A DNA stretch of 33,743 nucleotides from a bacterium (GCA_021163745.1 JAGGTM010000044.1:1-33743), one strand, 5' to 3'; shown: positions 22,418 through 30,822, counted from the first letter of the stretch. Made by a program: numbers and translations. The notes: a model not told the origin generated them from the sequence alone.

Positions 22418-24148
22418 CTAATCAATTATAGTTATTTTTATCTTTGCTAAAGAATAAGGTATCTTCTTTACCCAGAAAGGCCAAATTGATACATTCGCGT
22501 AATCAATTCTCGAATTCTCTGCAATATATTCCTTAACCTCATCTATAGTTTTTCCGGCTATCTCTTCCCGAAATTGTTTCTTATCTATTTTGTAAATCAC
22601 TTTCCCTGATATTTTTGCCTCAAAATTCGCTTCTTTTTTGTCCCAATCTACATCTACCTTTTTCCACTCAATTTTTGAAGTATTTGGCAAAACCTCGGTA
22701 CCCTCGGGAGAATGCGAAGAAATATTTATATCTATCAGCTCTTTTATATCGCTTTTATTATACAAAATCCCCGATATCAATAATTTTGCCTTCGCTGTAA
22801 ATTTATCTGCCGCATCTTTTTCTTCTGCGGAGAAACTAATTTCGGATACTTCTTTTTTGATAGACTTTTCTATCAACTCAAATCCCGATGGAATTTGTTC
22901 ATTTAACATATTTTTTGATAATTCGTCAAGTTCTTTTAGAATTGTTTCTTTTGCATTTTCAATATCTTTTTTCAATACTATTTTTGCCTTTCCAGAAAAA
23001 CCTCCCTTCATACTCTCTTCTGATTTACCATAAAACCCCTTGCATCTTGGGTCTTTTTTTTCACACCACGCTGCTATAACAAACTCAGAAGGACCTATAT
23101 TATATTCTTCGCCCGGCTTATCCGCTATAACCTCCACACTTATAGAAGACGGAACAATTTTACCTTGTTCTATTTTAGCCCCCGGAATAACTATATACTT
23201 GGTGGTCCTAAAAATTTTCCCTTCAGAAGATTTAAATCTTGTACCTTTCCATAATCCCTGTGGTTTTGAACTATATTTATTAAATACAGTAATAATTCCG
23301 GTAGCATATCTATTAATTTCTTCCTCTCCGGTTGAAAAAAACTCCATTGATTTTTCTTTCTCCACTTTAATTAACTGTATAGGAAACTTATTGTCAATGG
23401 GATCGATCTTCGAAATTCCCACGCTTCCAAATAGATTCAAATCTAAAGATACTATTTCTTTATGCGGGGATAACTTTATCTCTGCTCTTGGAAACAAAAA
23501 ATAAACAATCATTCCCCCCACTATTAAAGTAAAACACACAAAAAAAATCAATACCTTTAAAGGGAAAAAAGATGTATATATATTATCTTCTTTTTCTTCC
23601 TCCGATTTTCCTTCTTTTCTTAAAAAAAATCTTTTTAATAAACTTTCTTTATCCTTAAAAGATACATTCTCTTCCCTATCCCATTTTCTGAAAAAAGGAA
23701 GTTCTTCCTCTTCTTTTTTTGATAGAAAGGAAGATTTTTCAGGGACGGATTTCTCTTCCTTGGAAATTTTCTTCTCAACTTTTTCCTTCCGCGATAAAAC
23801 TCCATTATTTTTCTTAGAAGAAACTCTCTTACGAGGAGTAACAATATCTACCATTTTAGACGGCTCCAAACGCTTTGCATCAATCTCTTTCATATCTCCT
23901 TCCTGCTTAAATTCGGTCAGAAAACCTGCTTTTTCTGCCAATCTCTGTCCCATATCATCGGAAGTTACAATAACAATTTTTTTGCCTAAACTGTCTGCCT
24001 CTCTCTTCAACAACATCAAATTAACAAGATTTTGGAAAACCTCTGCTTTTTGCGGTATAACTAAATTTATCTTATTATCTTTTTCCCTGTTTATCTTATC
24101 TACTATGGAAATTATATCCTCATCTTTTGTAATATTAATTGTCTTCAT
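22418..24148 (-). CDS. Membrane protein with baseplate-J-like domain (CPR type)
   Basis: A 576-aa protein, ATG at 24148. An N-terminal alpha/beta domain (about 1-85, NLVIPQKAEVFQNLVNLMLL, KKIVIVTSDD) is followed by a charged Lys/Glu-rich cytoplasmic linker (95-190), one membrane span (about 193-216, VLIFFVCFTLIVGGMIVYFLF) and a large external region. There, TGIITVFNKYSSKPQGLWKG, TRFKSSEGKIFRTT and DKPGEEYNIGPSEF resemble the baseplate J-like proteins commonly annotated in CPR genomes. No enzyme motif is seen. It follows the FtsA/PilM-like gene by 31 bp, so the two probably work together, perhaps in an envelope-spanning or pilus-like structure. Function is not established. Confidence 0.78.
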   Translation of the reverse strand: MKTINITKDEDIISIVDKINREKDNKINLVIPQKAEVFQNLVNLMLLKREADSLGKKIVIVTSDDMGQRLAEKAGFLTEFKQEGDMKEIDAKRLEPSKMVDIVTPRKRVSSKKNNGVLSRKEKVEKKISKEEKSVPEKSSFLSKKEEEELPFFRKWDREENVSFKDKESLLKRFFLRKEGKSEEEKEDNIYTSFFPLKVLIFFVCFTLIVGGMIVYFLFPRAEIKLSPHKEIVSLDLNLFGSVGISKIDPIDNKFPIQLIKVEKEKSMEFFSTGEEEINRYATGIITVFNKYSSKPQGLWKGTRFKSSEGKIFRTTKYIVIPGAKIEQGKIVPSSISVEVIADKPGEEYNIGPSEFVIAAWCEKKDPRCKGFYGKSEESMKGGFSGKAKIVLKKDIENAKETILKELDELSKNMLNEQIPSGFELIEKSIKKEVSEISFSAEEKDAADKFTAKAKLLISGILYNKSDIKELIDINISSHSPEGTEVLPNTSKIEWKKVDVDWDKKEANFEAKISGKVIYKIDKKQFREEIAGKTIDEVKEYIAENSRIDYANVSIWPFWVKKIPYSLAKIKITIID

Positions 24149-24179
24149 AACCTTAGAAAAATGCGATATTTTTCAGATA

Positions 24180-25454
24180 TTAATTTTGTATAATTCTTAT
24201 TGCTTGACTTAGAACCTGTTCCGAAATATTTTTTTCTTTTACCAAACCTAATCCCGAATTCGCTAAACATCCTAAGATAGTATCCTCGGGATAACATAAT
24301 AATTTCTTTTCATCTAATATATTTGAAATATCATCAGCAGAAATAATTTTTACTTCTGGAATTCCCGAAAATGGGAGATTCCTACACCAATTAGAGAACT
24401 TTCCTCTTAAAGCATCTTTCACCTCCGAAAGATTAGCTCCTCCGCCACATAGGAATATTCTTTCGGGCAGCGGAGAAGAATAAGAAATTTTAGAATCAGA
24501 AGAAATCTCGCTCAGTGATAATTCTACCCCATTTAGCCAAAGCAGAGTAATCTCTTTTAAAATCTCTCTTATTTTTTTTCTTGCATTTAATCCTAACTGA
24601 TTTCTGGTATATTTTAATTTTATGTCCTCCGCTAAAAAATAATCCAAACCTAATTTTCTCGCCAATGCATTAGTAAAAGATTTACCGCCTATAGGAAAGG
24701 TCTTTGAAGAAATTATTTCCTTGTTTTTTATAAAAATAATTTCCGTGGAAATTCCGCCTATATCTATAATAATAAAAGAATTTTCAAAATTAAGAGCTCT
24801 GTTTAATGCATAAGAGTTCCCAACGATATTAGCTAATTTCAAATTTAGTAAATTTGAAATTTTTTTAAGGGCGGATAAATGAATCAACGGAGCGCAAATA
24901 TTAAAAATAGTTAAGTATATTTCTCTTCCTTTGAATCCTAACGGATTAGCAACTTTATAACCATCTATCCGCAAATCAGTAACATCCGCATTTATCAACT
25001 TAACTTCTGCGCCTTGTCTCGCCGTTTCCCATAAGAAACTTTCCCTTATATTATCCAACGCCTTCCATTGAGCTTTCTGGACTATATTTTTAAATTCAGA
25101 CAAATCAATTTCCTTTTCGGGATCATCTCTTTTATATACAAAAGAATTGCTATACCCTTTTAATAATTCTCCCCCAATTCCCATAATCAGTTTCTTTGGA
25201 CTACACTTGCCGATATTCTTTGCTTTATTTATCGCTATCTTGCATGTATCGGTCACACCCATTATGTCTGTAATCACCCCCTGAGAAATATCCGAGGACT
25301 TATGCCTGTGACGTCCTATTCCCTTTATAATTGCTCTATTACTTTTTAAGTCTATCCTAAATATCACTGCCTTGGCAAATTCTGTCCCAATATCTAAAGC
25401 CAATAAACAATCGGAAAATTTTTTAAATTTTAACAATAAGTTTTTAAAGCCCAT
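24180..25454 (-). CDS. FtsA/PilM-like actin-fold ATPase
   Basis: About 424 aa from ATG 25454 (MGFKNLLLKF); a TTG six codons upstream is rejected. Actin-fold motifs are visible: LLALDIGTEFAKAVIF (phosphate 1), SFIIIDIGGISTEIIFI (phosphate 2) and IFLCGGGANLSEV (adenosine). An FtsA-like 1C region lies at about residues 80-180 (IMGIGGELLKGYSNSFVYKR, with FKNIVQKAQ). Either FtsA (anchoring FtsZ) or PilM (cytoplasmic type IV pilus platform) is possible; no ftsZ or pil genes are in the window. It neither ends in an obvious amphipathic FtsA membrane anchor nor is next to ftsZ. Its downstream partner is the baseplate-J-like membrane protein. Overlapping TATAAT boxes lie about 20 nt ahead of the ATG. 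Confidence 0.8.
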   Translation of the reverse strand: MGFKNLLLKFKKFSDCLLALDIGTEFAKAVIFRIDLKSNRAIIKGIGRHRHKSSDISQGVITDIMGVTDTCKIAINKAKNIGKCSPKKLIMGIGGELLKGYSNSFVYKRDDPEKEIDLSEFKNIVQKAQWKALDNIRESFLWETARQGAEVKLINADVTDLRIDGYKVANPLGFKGREIYLTIFNICAPLIHLSALKKISNLLNLKLANIVGNSYALNRALNFENSFIIIDIGGISTEIIFIKNKEIISSKTFPIGGKSFTNALARKLGLDYFLAEDIKLKYTRNQLGLNARKKIREILKEITLLWLNGVELSLSEISSDSKISYSSPLPERIFLCGGGANLSEVKDALRGKFSNWCRNLPFSGIPEVKIISADDISNILDEKKLLCYPEDTILGCLANSGLGLVKEKNISEQVLSQAIRIIQN

Positions 25455-25600
25455 TATATTTTTATAAATCAATTATATTATAACTTAAGTTACGCAAAAT
25501 TGGTAGTGCCTTGCGTTAAGCTATCTAAACTCACCAAAGAGCTATTATAAAATTTTCCTTATCTTCTTCTTTATGAAATAAAGACAAAGAGAGAAAATTA

Positions 25601-27460
25601 CTATACTTTTTTTAAAACTGCCTTAATTCTTCTCACTCCTGCGGAAGATGCTTCTTCTTTTATTATTTTAAATTCTCCAAGTTCTTTAGTATGAGAAACA
25701 TGAGGCCCGGCGCATATTTCTTTGGAGTAGCTTCCAATAGAATAAACTTTTACTATCTCTGGATATTTAGCCCTAAAAAAACCTAAAGCACCAGACTCTA
25801 TTGCTCTTTCCAGTTTCATCTCCTCTACTTTTACAGGTAAATTTTCTTTTATCTTCTCATTAACAATTTTTTCTACCTTCTCAATTTGCTCTGAAGTCAA
25901 TTTCTTTGGATAAGAAAAGTCAAACCTTAATCTTTCCGGAGTAATATCCGAACCCATCTGTTTTACCTGGTTTCCTAATACATCTCTTAATGCCTGATGA
26001 AGTAAATGAGTAGCGGTATGCAGTCTTTTTATTTTTTCTTCATCCTCCTTAGAAAATACCCTCGCTTCACCCAATCCATGGCCGCCGAATTTTTTCTCTC
26101 TGCCCTTCCCGCTTATCGCCTTATGTTTTTCCAATTCTTTATAAAATCCCTTTTCATCAATTCTAATTCCTCTTTCACTAGCCAACTCTTTTGTAAACTC
26201 TAAAGGAAAGCCGTAGGTAGTATACAGCTCAAACGCCTGTTTTCCGGAAATTCCTGTCTCATTCGAAGGAATTTTGGAAATTAGTTTATTAAACTGCCTC
26301 AATCCTCGTTCTAATGCCTTAGAAAACTTCTCGTATTCACTTGAGATTATAGTAAGTATGTCATTTTCTTTTTTGGAAAGCTCTGGATATGTGTCTTTAT
26401 AAACTGAAACAACTTTTTTGGCTAAATTGATTAAAGATTTCTGTCCTAAATTCAATGTATTCCCGTATCTTATTATTCTTCTTAAAAGCCGACGTAATAT
26501 ATAACCCTGTTCCACATTTGATGGTAAAACTCCATCGGAAATCAAGAAACATATCGCTCTTATATGGTCTAAAATAATACGAACCTCTTTCCTGTTGAAA
26601 AAACTATCCGACATCGTGCCTCCTACAAGATTCTCTAATTCTCTCCCAATAGGTGAAAATAAATCTGTATCATAACTTGACCGCTTATTCTGTACTACCG
26701 CAGTCAATCTCTCCAAACCAATCCCGGTATCAATATTCTTCTGCGGCAACAACTCGTAATAATATTTTCTGATTCCGGATTTCTGGTCGTCGATTTTTTT
26801 CTCATACTCCATAAACACTAAATTCCAAATTTCTATAAATCTCCCGCAAGGACAATTGGGAGCGCATTTATCTTCTCTTTTGCACGGCTTTCCGGTTAAA
26901 TCGTAGTGAATCTCTGAACAAGGACCGCACGGACCAACTTCTCCGGTCGGCCCCCAAAAGTTTTCTTTTCTTCCAAATTCAAATATTCTATCTTTCGGAA
27001 TTCCGTATTTTATCCACAATTCTTTTGCCTCTGTATCTTTTGGGATTTCCTTATCTCCTTTAAATATAGTTACATATAATCTTTTCTTATCTAAACCAAG
27101 TTCATTTAATAAAAACTCCAAAGCGAATTTTATTGCCTCTTTTTTAAAATAGCCATCTCCTATACCATCCTTTGCTTTAGGGTCTCCAAACGACCAGTTT
27201 CCGAGCATTTCAAAAAAGGTATGATGAAAATTATCCCCCACTTCTTCAATATCATCTGTCCTAAAACATTTCTGTACCGAACACGCTTTCCGATATAAAG
27301 GAGTTATTCTCCCGGTTAAAAAAGGAACAAACTGCTGCATCCCGGCGGTGGTAAATAAAACACTCGGATCATCCGGCAAAAGAGAAGAAGAAGGCACAAT
27401 CTTATGCCCTCTTTTTTTAAAAAAACTCAAAAATTTCTTTCTAAGTTGTTTGGAAGACAT
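25601..27460 (-). CDS. alaS: Alanyl-tRNA synthetase lacking the C-terminal (C-Ala) domain
   Basis: A 619-aa class II synthetase; ATG at 27460 (MSSKQLRKKFLSFFKKRGH), a TTG six codons upstream is rejected. Catalytic motifs FFEMLGNWSFGD, GPTGEVGPCGPCSEIHYD and RRLLRRIIRYG are present, with a Cys-rich insertion CKREDKCAPNCPCGRF. The editing domain keeps its zinc ligands HTATH (481-485) and CAGPH (583-587). The chain stops about ten residues after SSAGVRRIKAV, so the oligomerisation/C-Ala part of the usual 870-aa enzyme is absent; the bases after the stop do not encode it in another frame. mnmA lies 38 bp upstream. Confidence 0.95.
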   Translation of the reverse strand: MSSKQLRKKFLSFFKKRGHKIVPSSSLLPDDPSVLFTTAGMQQFVPFLTGRITPLYRKACSVQKCFRTDDIEEVGDNFHHTFFEMLGNWSFGDPKAKDGIGDGYFKKEAIKFALEFLLNELGLDKKRLYVTIFKGDKEIPKDTEAKELWIKYGIPKDRIFEFGRKENFWGPTGEVGPCGPCSEIHYDLTGKPCKREDKCAPNCPCGRFIEIWNLVFMEYEKKIDDQKSGIRKYYYELLPQKNIDTGIGLERLTAVVQNKRSSYDTDLFSPIGRELENLVGGTMSDSFFNRKEVRIILDHIRAICFLISDGVLPSNVEQGYILRRLLRRIIRYGNTLNLGQKSLINLAKKVVSVYKDTYPELSKKENDILTIISSEYEKFSKALERGLRQFNKLISKIPSNETGISGKQAFELYTTYGFPLEFTKELASERGIRIDEKGFYKELEKHKAISGKGREKKFGGHGLGEARVFSKEDEEKIKRLHTATHLLHQALRDVLGNQVKQMGSDITPERLRFDFSYPKKLTSEQIEKVEKIVNEKIKENLPVKVEEMKLERAIESGALGFFRAKYPEIVKVYSIGSYSKEICAGPHVSHTKELGEFKIIKEEASSAGVRRIKAVLKKV

Positions 27461-27468
27461 TTTGTATA

Positions 27469-27497
27469 ATAATAACAAGAATAAAACTATTTTCCAA
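27469..27497 (-). promoter_or_regulatory. Possible alaS promoter
   Basis: Minus strand TTGGAA (27497-27492), 17-nt spacer, TATTAT (27474-27469), ending 8 nt before the alaS ATG. Weak match; read-through from mnmA is equally likely. Confidence 0.3.
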
Positions 27498-27498
27498 G

Positions 27499-28587
27499 TT
27501 ATTTCTCAATTATCCCCCCTCCCAAAAGTTCATTATTTTTATAAAACACCACAGATTGCCCTGGGGTTACTGCCCTTTGTGCTTTTTTAAAAATAACCCT
27601 ATATCTATTTTTTGATTTTACTATTTCTGCTGACTCTGCCTTATGCTGGTATCTTATTTTCGCAGAACATTTTAACGGAAATTCTAATTTCTTCTTAGAA
27701 ATCCAATTGACATTCTTAGCAATTAATTCTTTCTTATATAAATTTTTATCGTAAAAATCATCTGTAACTATTAAAGTATTATTTTTAAAATCAAATCCCA
27801 CCACATAAAAAGGACCTCCCGAAACTCCAATTTCTTTTCTTTGTCCTATGGTATATAACGGAAGTCCATTATGTCTGCCGATTATCCTTCCAGAAATATG
27901 TGTAATTACACCGGGCTTCAACTTCAGATGTCTTTTTAGGAACTCTCTATGGTCCCCCTTTAAAAAGCAAATATCTACAGACTCTTCTCCACACGGTAAA
28001 CTCCACTTTCCAGCCAATTCGTAAACCTGCTTTTTAGTGTAATTCCCTAAAGGGAATAAAACTTTTTTAAGCCGCGCCTGGGTCAATGTCCATAAAAAAT
28101 ACGACTGATCCTTCTCTTTATCTTTTGCTCTATAAAGTTTAAAAACAGAAAACCCAGAATTGGAAATTTGTAATTTTCTAACGTAGTGTCCGGTGGCTAT
28201 AAAATCTGCTCCCATCTCTAATGATTTTTTTAGAAACAAATTAAATTTTATCTTTTTATTGCACATTACACACGGATTGGGTGTTTTGCCTTCAGAAAAT
28301 TCTTCCAAAAAATAATCTATTACATTTTTCTTGAACTCTTTCTGAAAATCCATCACCAAAAATGGAATACCTAATTTTCTTGCTACTTTTTCTGCGGGTT
28401 CAAAAGAATGATTTTTAAACAACTTTAGAAAAACTCCCACCGTATAATAATTCATACTTAAAATTCCTGCTGAAACCGCAGAATCTATGCCGCCGGATAA
28501 CCCCACAAACACTATTTTATTTGAGAAATTCGAGGGTCTTACACGTTTAAGATTCCCGCCCTCGAAATTAGGCATTTTGATTACCAT
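27499..28587 (-). CDS. mnmA: tRNA-specific 2-thiouridylase MnmA
   Basis: A 362-aa enzyme that makes 2-thiouridine at wobble U34 of Lys, Glu and Gln tRNAs. The PP-loop SGGIDS is at residues 31-36, the first catalytic Cys region NPCVMC at 105-109 (Cys106), GHYV for tRNA/ATP binding follows, and the persulfide Cys207 is in SVDICFLKG. C-terminal beta-barrel motifs are GLPLYTIGQRKEIG and TPGQSVVFY. ATG at 28587 has a good Shine-Dalgarno AGGAGG about 7 nt upstream, inside the last codons of the ferredoxin gene, which it overlaps by 20 bp. A second ATG at 28575 is possible but worse placed. Confidence 0.95.
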   Translation of the reverse strand: MVIKMPNFEGGNLKRVRPSNFSNKIVFVGLSGGIDSAVSAGILSMNYYTVGVFLKLFKNHSFEPAEKVARKLGIPFLVMDFQKEFKKNVIDYFLEEFSEGKTPNPCVMCNKKIKFNLFLKKSLEMGADFIATGHYVRKLQISNSGFSVFKLYRAKDKEKDQSYFLWTLTQARLKKVLFPLGNYTKKQVYELAGKWSLPCGEESVDICFLKGDHREFLKRHLKLKPGVITHISGRIIGRHNGLPLYTIGQRKEIGVSGGPFYVVGFDFKNNTLIVTDDFYDKNLYKKELIAKNVNWISKKKLEFPLKCSAKIRYQHKAESAEIVKSKNRYRVIFKKAQRAVTPGQSVVFYKNNELLGGGIIEK

Positions 28588-28765
28588 CTTCTTCCTCCTC
28601 TATTGCTCCCACAGGACAAACTTCTTTGCATTTTCCGCAATTGTTGCATTTGTTTTTGTCAATTTCAGCCTTCCCATCTGCTCCGATTTTAATAGCTCCC
28701 AAAGGACAAATTGACGTACAACTACCACAACCGATGCATTTTTCCTTATTTACTTTATATTTCAT
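28568..28765 (-). CDS. 2[4Fe-4S] ferredoxin
   Basis: A 65-aa ferredoxin from ATG 28765 (MKYKVNKEKCIGCGSC); a TTG five codons upstream is rejected. Two complete cluster motifs, Cys10-x2-Cys13-x2-Cys16-x3-Cys20-Pro and Cys40-x2-Cys43-x2-Cys46-x3-Cys50-Pro, are separated by a typical 19-residue spacer. It carries electrons at low potential in the cytoplasm. The C-terminal EEEED tail is encoded by the same bases that serve as the mnmA Shine-Dalgarno, and the genes overlap by 20 bp, so their translation should be coupled. Confidence 0.95.
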   Translation of the reverse strand: MKYKVNKEKCIGCGSCTSICPLGAIKIGADGKAEIDKNKCNNCGKCKEVCPVGAIEEEEDGNQNA

Positions 28766-28802
28766 ATTTTTACAGGCCAAATTTTATACAAAACCTCAAA
28801 AA

Positions 28803-29903
28803 TTAATAGTTGCGTTTAATAATATAATCGGCCAACTGCAAAAGAAATCTTTTTTCTTTTTTACGACCTTGTATATTAATGATATTTTCCTTTGCTAATC
28901 TAATAAATTTATGCATTTTTTTCTCGCAGTAACTTAACGCTCCGCTTTCTGCTGTTATGTTTTTCAATTCTGATATATCACTTTTTTTAAGGTTTTTCCC
29001 TAAATATCTCACAAATTTCTCCCTCCTTGATTTCTCTGATAAATTTAAAGTCTGAACTATTAAAATATTCGGTTGTAATTCTCTTATATCTGATCCTACA
29101 GGTTTCCCTATCTCTCTTTGCGCCCCGAATAAACCTAAGATATCATCTTTAATTTGAAAAGCCAAACCAAGATTTAATCCCGCTTTTTCTATATTTTCTA
29201 AAATCTTAGAATCTGCTCCTGCCAAAACCGCTCCTATTTTTAGCGGTCCTATAAATGTATAAAAAGCAGTTTTGTATTTGTAAATATTTAGAATATCTCT
29301 TTCGATGCCTTTTAATTTTTTAAAATTTCTATCTTCTGTCAAACATTCCTGCCTTAATAATCTGTGCAATTTTTCTTTTAGGAGCATTTCCATTATTTCA
29401 CCGTAACAAGTTTTCTTGATTGTATCCGCCAAAATGAAAATTGCTTCAATTTTGTATTCCGATTTAAATTTGCTCTCCAAAAGAGGGAAATAGCCAAAGG
29501 CATTTAACATATCTCCCCATATCATAGCCAATGATATTCCCAAAAAAGAACTTTCATATTTGTTTTTATAAAAATAATGCAAAGACAAATCGCCTCTTCT
29601 TAAATAATCTCTATCCACTATATCATCATGAATCAGAAAAAAATTATGAATTAACTCTACACAAACAGAGGCACCTAAAATAGCATTTTTATCTCTGCCT
29701 CCGCTTAAAAAATATCCGCAATTTATTAAAATAGGCCTTATTCTTTTACCTCCTCTTAGGGTATATTCTTTTAATATCTTCAAATCTTTCTTTATTTTTA
29801 AAGAAGATAATTCGTAATTATTTATTTCTTTATCGAAAATTTCTTTAAGTTTTTTATCTATCTTTTTTTGATAATTTGAAATTATTTCTGAAAAAGAATC
29901 CAT
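28803..29903 (-). CDS. Polyprenyl (isoprenyl) diphosphate synthase
   Basis: A 366-aa trans-type prenyl chain elongating enzyme. GGKRIRPILI (IPP-binding Lys/Arg), the first Asp-rich motif LIHDDIVDRDYLRRG and the second motif FQIKDDILGLFG are intact. It condenses IPP with allylic diphosphates; chain length (farnesyl, geranylgeranyl or longer) cannot be fixed from sequence. The residues before the first Asp-rich motif are small (GASVCVELIHN), which allows longer products. It may supply lipid carrier precursors for wall synthesis. ATG at 29903; it lies 27 bp after speD and 37 bp before the ferredoxin. Confidence 0.93.
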   Translation of the reverse strand: MDSFSEIISNYQKKIDKKLKEIFDKEINNYELSSLKIKKDLKILKEYTLRGGKRIRPILINCGYFLSGGRDKNAILGASVCVELIHNFFLIHDDIVDRDYLRRGDLSLHYFYKNKYESSFLGISLAMIWGDMLNAFGYFPLLESKFKSEYKIEAIFILADTIKKTCYGEIMEMLLKEKLHRLLRQECLTEDRNFKKLKGIERDILNIYKYKTAFYTFIGPLKIGAVLAGADSKILENIEKAGLNLGLAFQIKDDILGLFGAQREIGKPVGSDIRELQPNILIVQTLNLSEKSRREKFVRYLGKNLKKSDISELKNITAESGALSYCEKKMHKFIRLAKENIINIQGRKKEKRFLLQLADYIIKRNY

Positions 29904-29930
29904 AAAAATAGTAACGATATTTAAGTTTTT

Positions 29931-30317
29931 TTATAATTTTATTCCTCTCTTAATTTCTACAATTTCTACCTTTTTTGGTTTAAATGTATTTTTAAAAACA
30001 TTTACAGCGGCATAAGGATCAGTTTTTTCTCCGCAAGTAAAAATATCTATTGCTATATACTTATACTCGGGCCAAGTATGAATAGAAATATGCGACTCTG
30101 ACACCAGAGCAATCGCAGAAAATCCATGTGGGCTATATTTATGCGTCTGTATACTTATTAGGGTAGATTTGGCAACAGATACTGCTTCTTTTAAAACCTG
30201 TTTAATTTTTCTCTCGTTGTTAGTAAATCTAGCTCCCCATAAATCCAAAATTATATGCCTCCCAGCATAGTTAATTTTTCCGGTATTTAAAAAACCTTTT
30301 GGTTTTGATTTGATCAT
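29931..30317 (-). CDS. speD: S-adenosylmethionine decarboxylase proenzyme (class 1B)
   Basis: A 128-aa proenzyme from ATG 30317 (MIKSKPKGFLNTGK); a TTG 14 codons upstream is rejected because GGTGGAG lies 8 nt before 30317. Self-cleavage occurs before Ser75 in SESHISIHTWPE to form the pyruvoyl group; the partner residues His80 and Cys95 (DIFTCGEK) have the spacing of the Thermotoga enzyme. It makes decarboxylated SAM for spermidine synthesis. No spermidine synthase gene is in the window. It has its own strong promoter (30418-30445) and a leader of about 95 nt with a hairpin, and it lies next to a histone-tail-like gene. Confidence 0.96.
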   Translation of the reverse strand: MIKSKPKGFLNTGKINYAGRHIILDLWGARFTNNERKIKQVLKEAVSVAKSTLISIQTHKYSPHGFSAIALVSESHISIHTWPEYKYIAIDIFTCGEKTDPYAAVNVFKNTFKPKKVEIVEIKRGIKL

Positions 30318-30343
30318 AATAAATACTCCACCGCATTCTAAAA

Positions 30344-30381
30344 TATACCCCGAAAACAAAAGGCAAAAACAAAGGGGTATA
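30344..30381 (-). promoter_or_regulatory. Hairpin in the speD leader
   Basis: Perfect 8-bp arms TATACCCC / GGGGTATA with a 22-nt loop that is U-rich in the mRNA. It ends 26 nt before the speD ATG, within the predicted 5' leader. A regulatory role is conjecture. Confidence 0.45.
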
Positions 30382-30417
30382 CAAGGACCTTTTAAATTTG
30401 GAAATATGTATATTTAC

Positions 30418-30445
30418 TTTATAATTTATTTGTTTTCCTTGTCAA
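30418..30445 (-). promoter_or_regulatory. speD promoter
   Basis: Minus strand TTGACA (30445-30440), 16-nt spacer, TATAAA (30423-30418), predicting a start near 30411 and a leader of about 95 nt. Confidence 0.65.
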
Positions 30446-30454
30446 TAATATTAT

Positions 30455-30607
30455 TTATCTTCTTCTACCTCTTTTTCTGGTAGTCCTCTTCTTTGTAGTA
30501 GCCTTTCTTCTTCTGGTAGTCTTTCTTCTAGTTGTTCTTTTTGCCGCTTTTTTTCTTGTCGTTCTTTTTCTGGTGGCTCTTTTCCTGGATGTTCTCCTTT
30601 TTGCCAT
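30455..30607 (-). CDS. Small Lys/Arg/Thr-rich histone-tail-like protein (50 aa)
   Basis: ATG 30607, TAA 30455-30457. The 50-aa product begins MAKRRTSRKRATRKRTTRKK and ends RTTRKRGRRR; apart from Ala, Thr, Ser and one Gly it is all Lys and Arg, with no acidic or large hydrophobic residue. Such chains resemble histone H1 / Hc1 tails and bacterial HU-extension tails and should coat DNA or RNA. It is not L34 or another small ribosomal protein that I can recognise. Thr-Arg-Lys repeats (RTTRK, three to four times) suggest growth by short duplications. It is the gene before speD, which makes the precursor group of another nucleic-acid condenser, spermidine. Codons are mixed AGA/AAA/ACT/ACC, not simple repeat, supporting a real gene. 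Confidence 0.72.
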   Translation of the reverse strand: MAKRRTSRKRATRKRTTRKKAAKRTTRRKTTRRRKATTKKRTTRKRGRRR

Positions 30608-30672
30608 ATAATTTAACGTCAATTTAACCGAAATTAATCAGTTAATTGATGCATATTTTTTAAGATACCCCC

Positions 30673-30692
30673 CTACGGCTATTAAGCCGTAG
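30673..30692. repeat. Hairpin CTACGGCT / AGCCGTAG
   Basis: Perfect 8-bp arms around ATTA, 66 bp upstream of the small basic gene. No U-run on either side. Confidence 0.6.
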
Positions 30693-30790
30693 TATGAGAG
30701 TAAATATCGACCTTTCTTTTCTAGATTAGAAAAATATTTCAATTCAAAATTCAAAATCATTTTTAAGCGCAAAACTCAAAGCGCAAAGCG

Positions 30791-30822
30791 CCCCGAAGGA
30801 AAGCCTACGGCTTTCTACGGGG
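30791..30822. repeat. 32-nt CCCCG/CGGGG palindrome, copy 4
   Basis: Differs from 1225-1256 at two positions (CCCCGAAGGAAAGCCTACGG...). The flanks CAAAGCGCAAAGCG and AGCGTAAAGCTTAAAGC are shared. Confidence 0.85.

Noticed and set aside
22638..23504. Long plus-strand ORFs opposite the baseplate-J-like gene
   Set aside because: Shadows of the minus-strand gene; no recognisable domains and no start signals.
25461..25600. Frameshifted C-terminal remainder of alaS
   Set aside because: No frame in this gap gives C-Ala-like sequence, so the short protein is taken as genuine.
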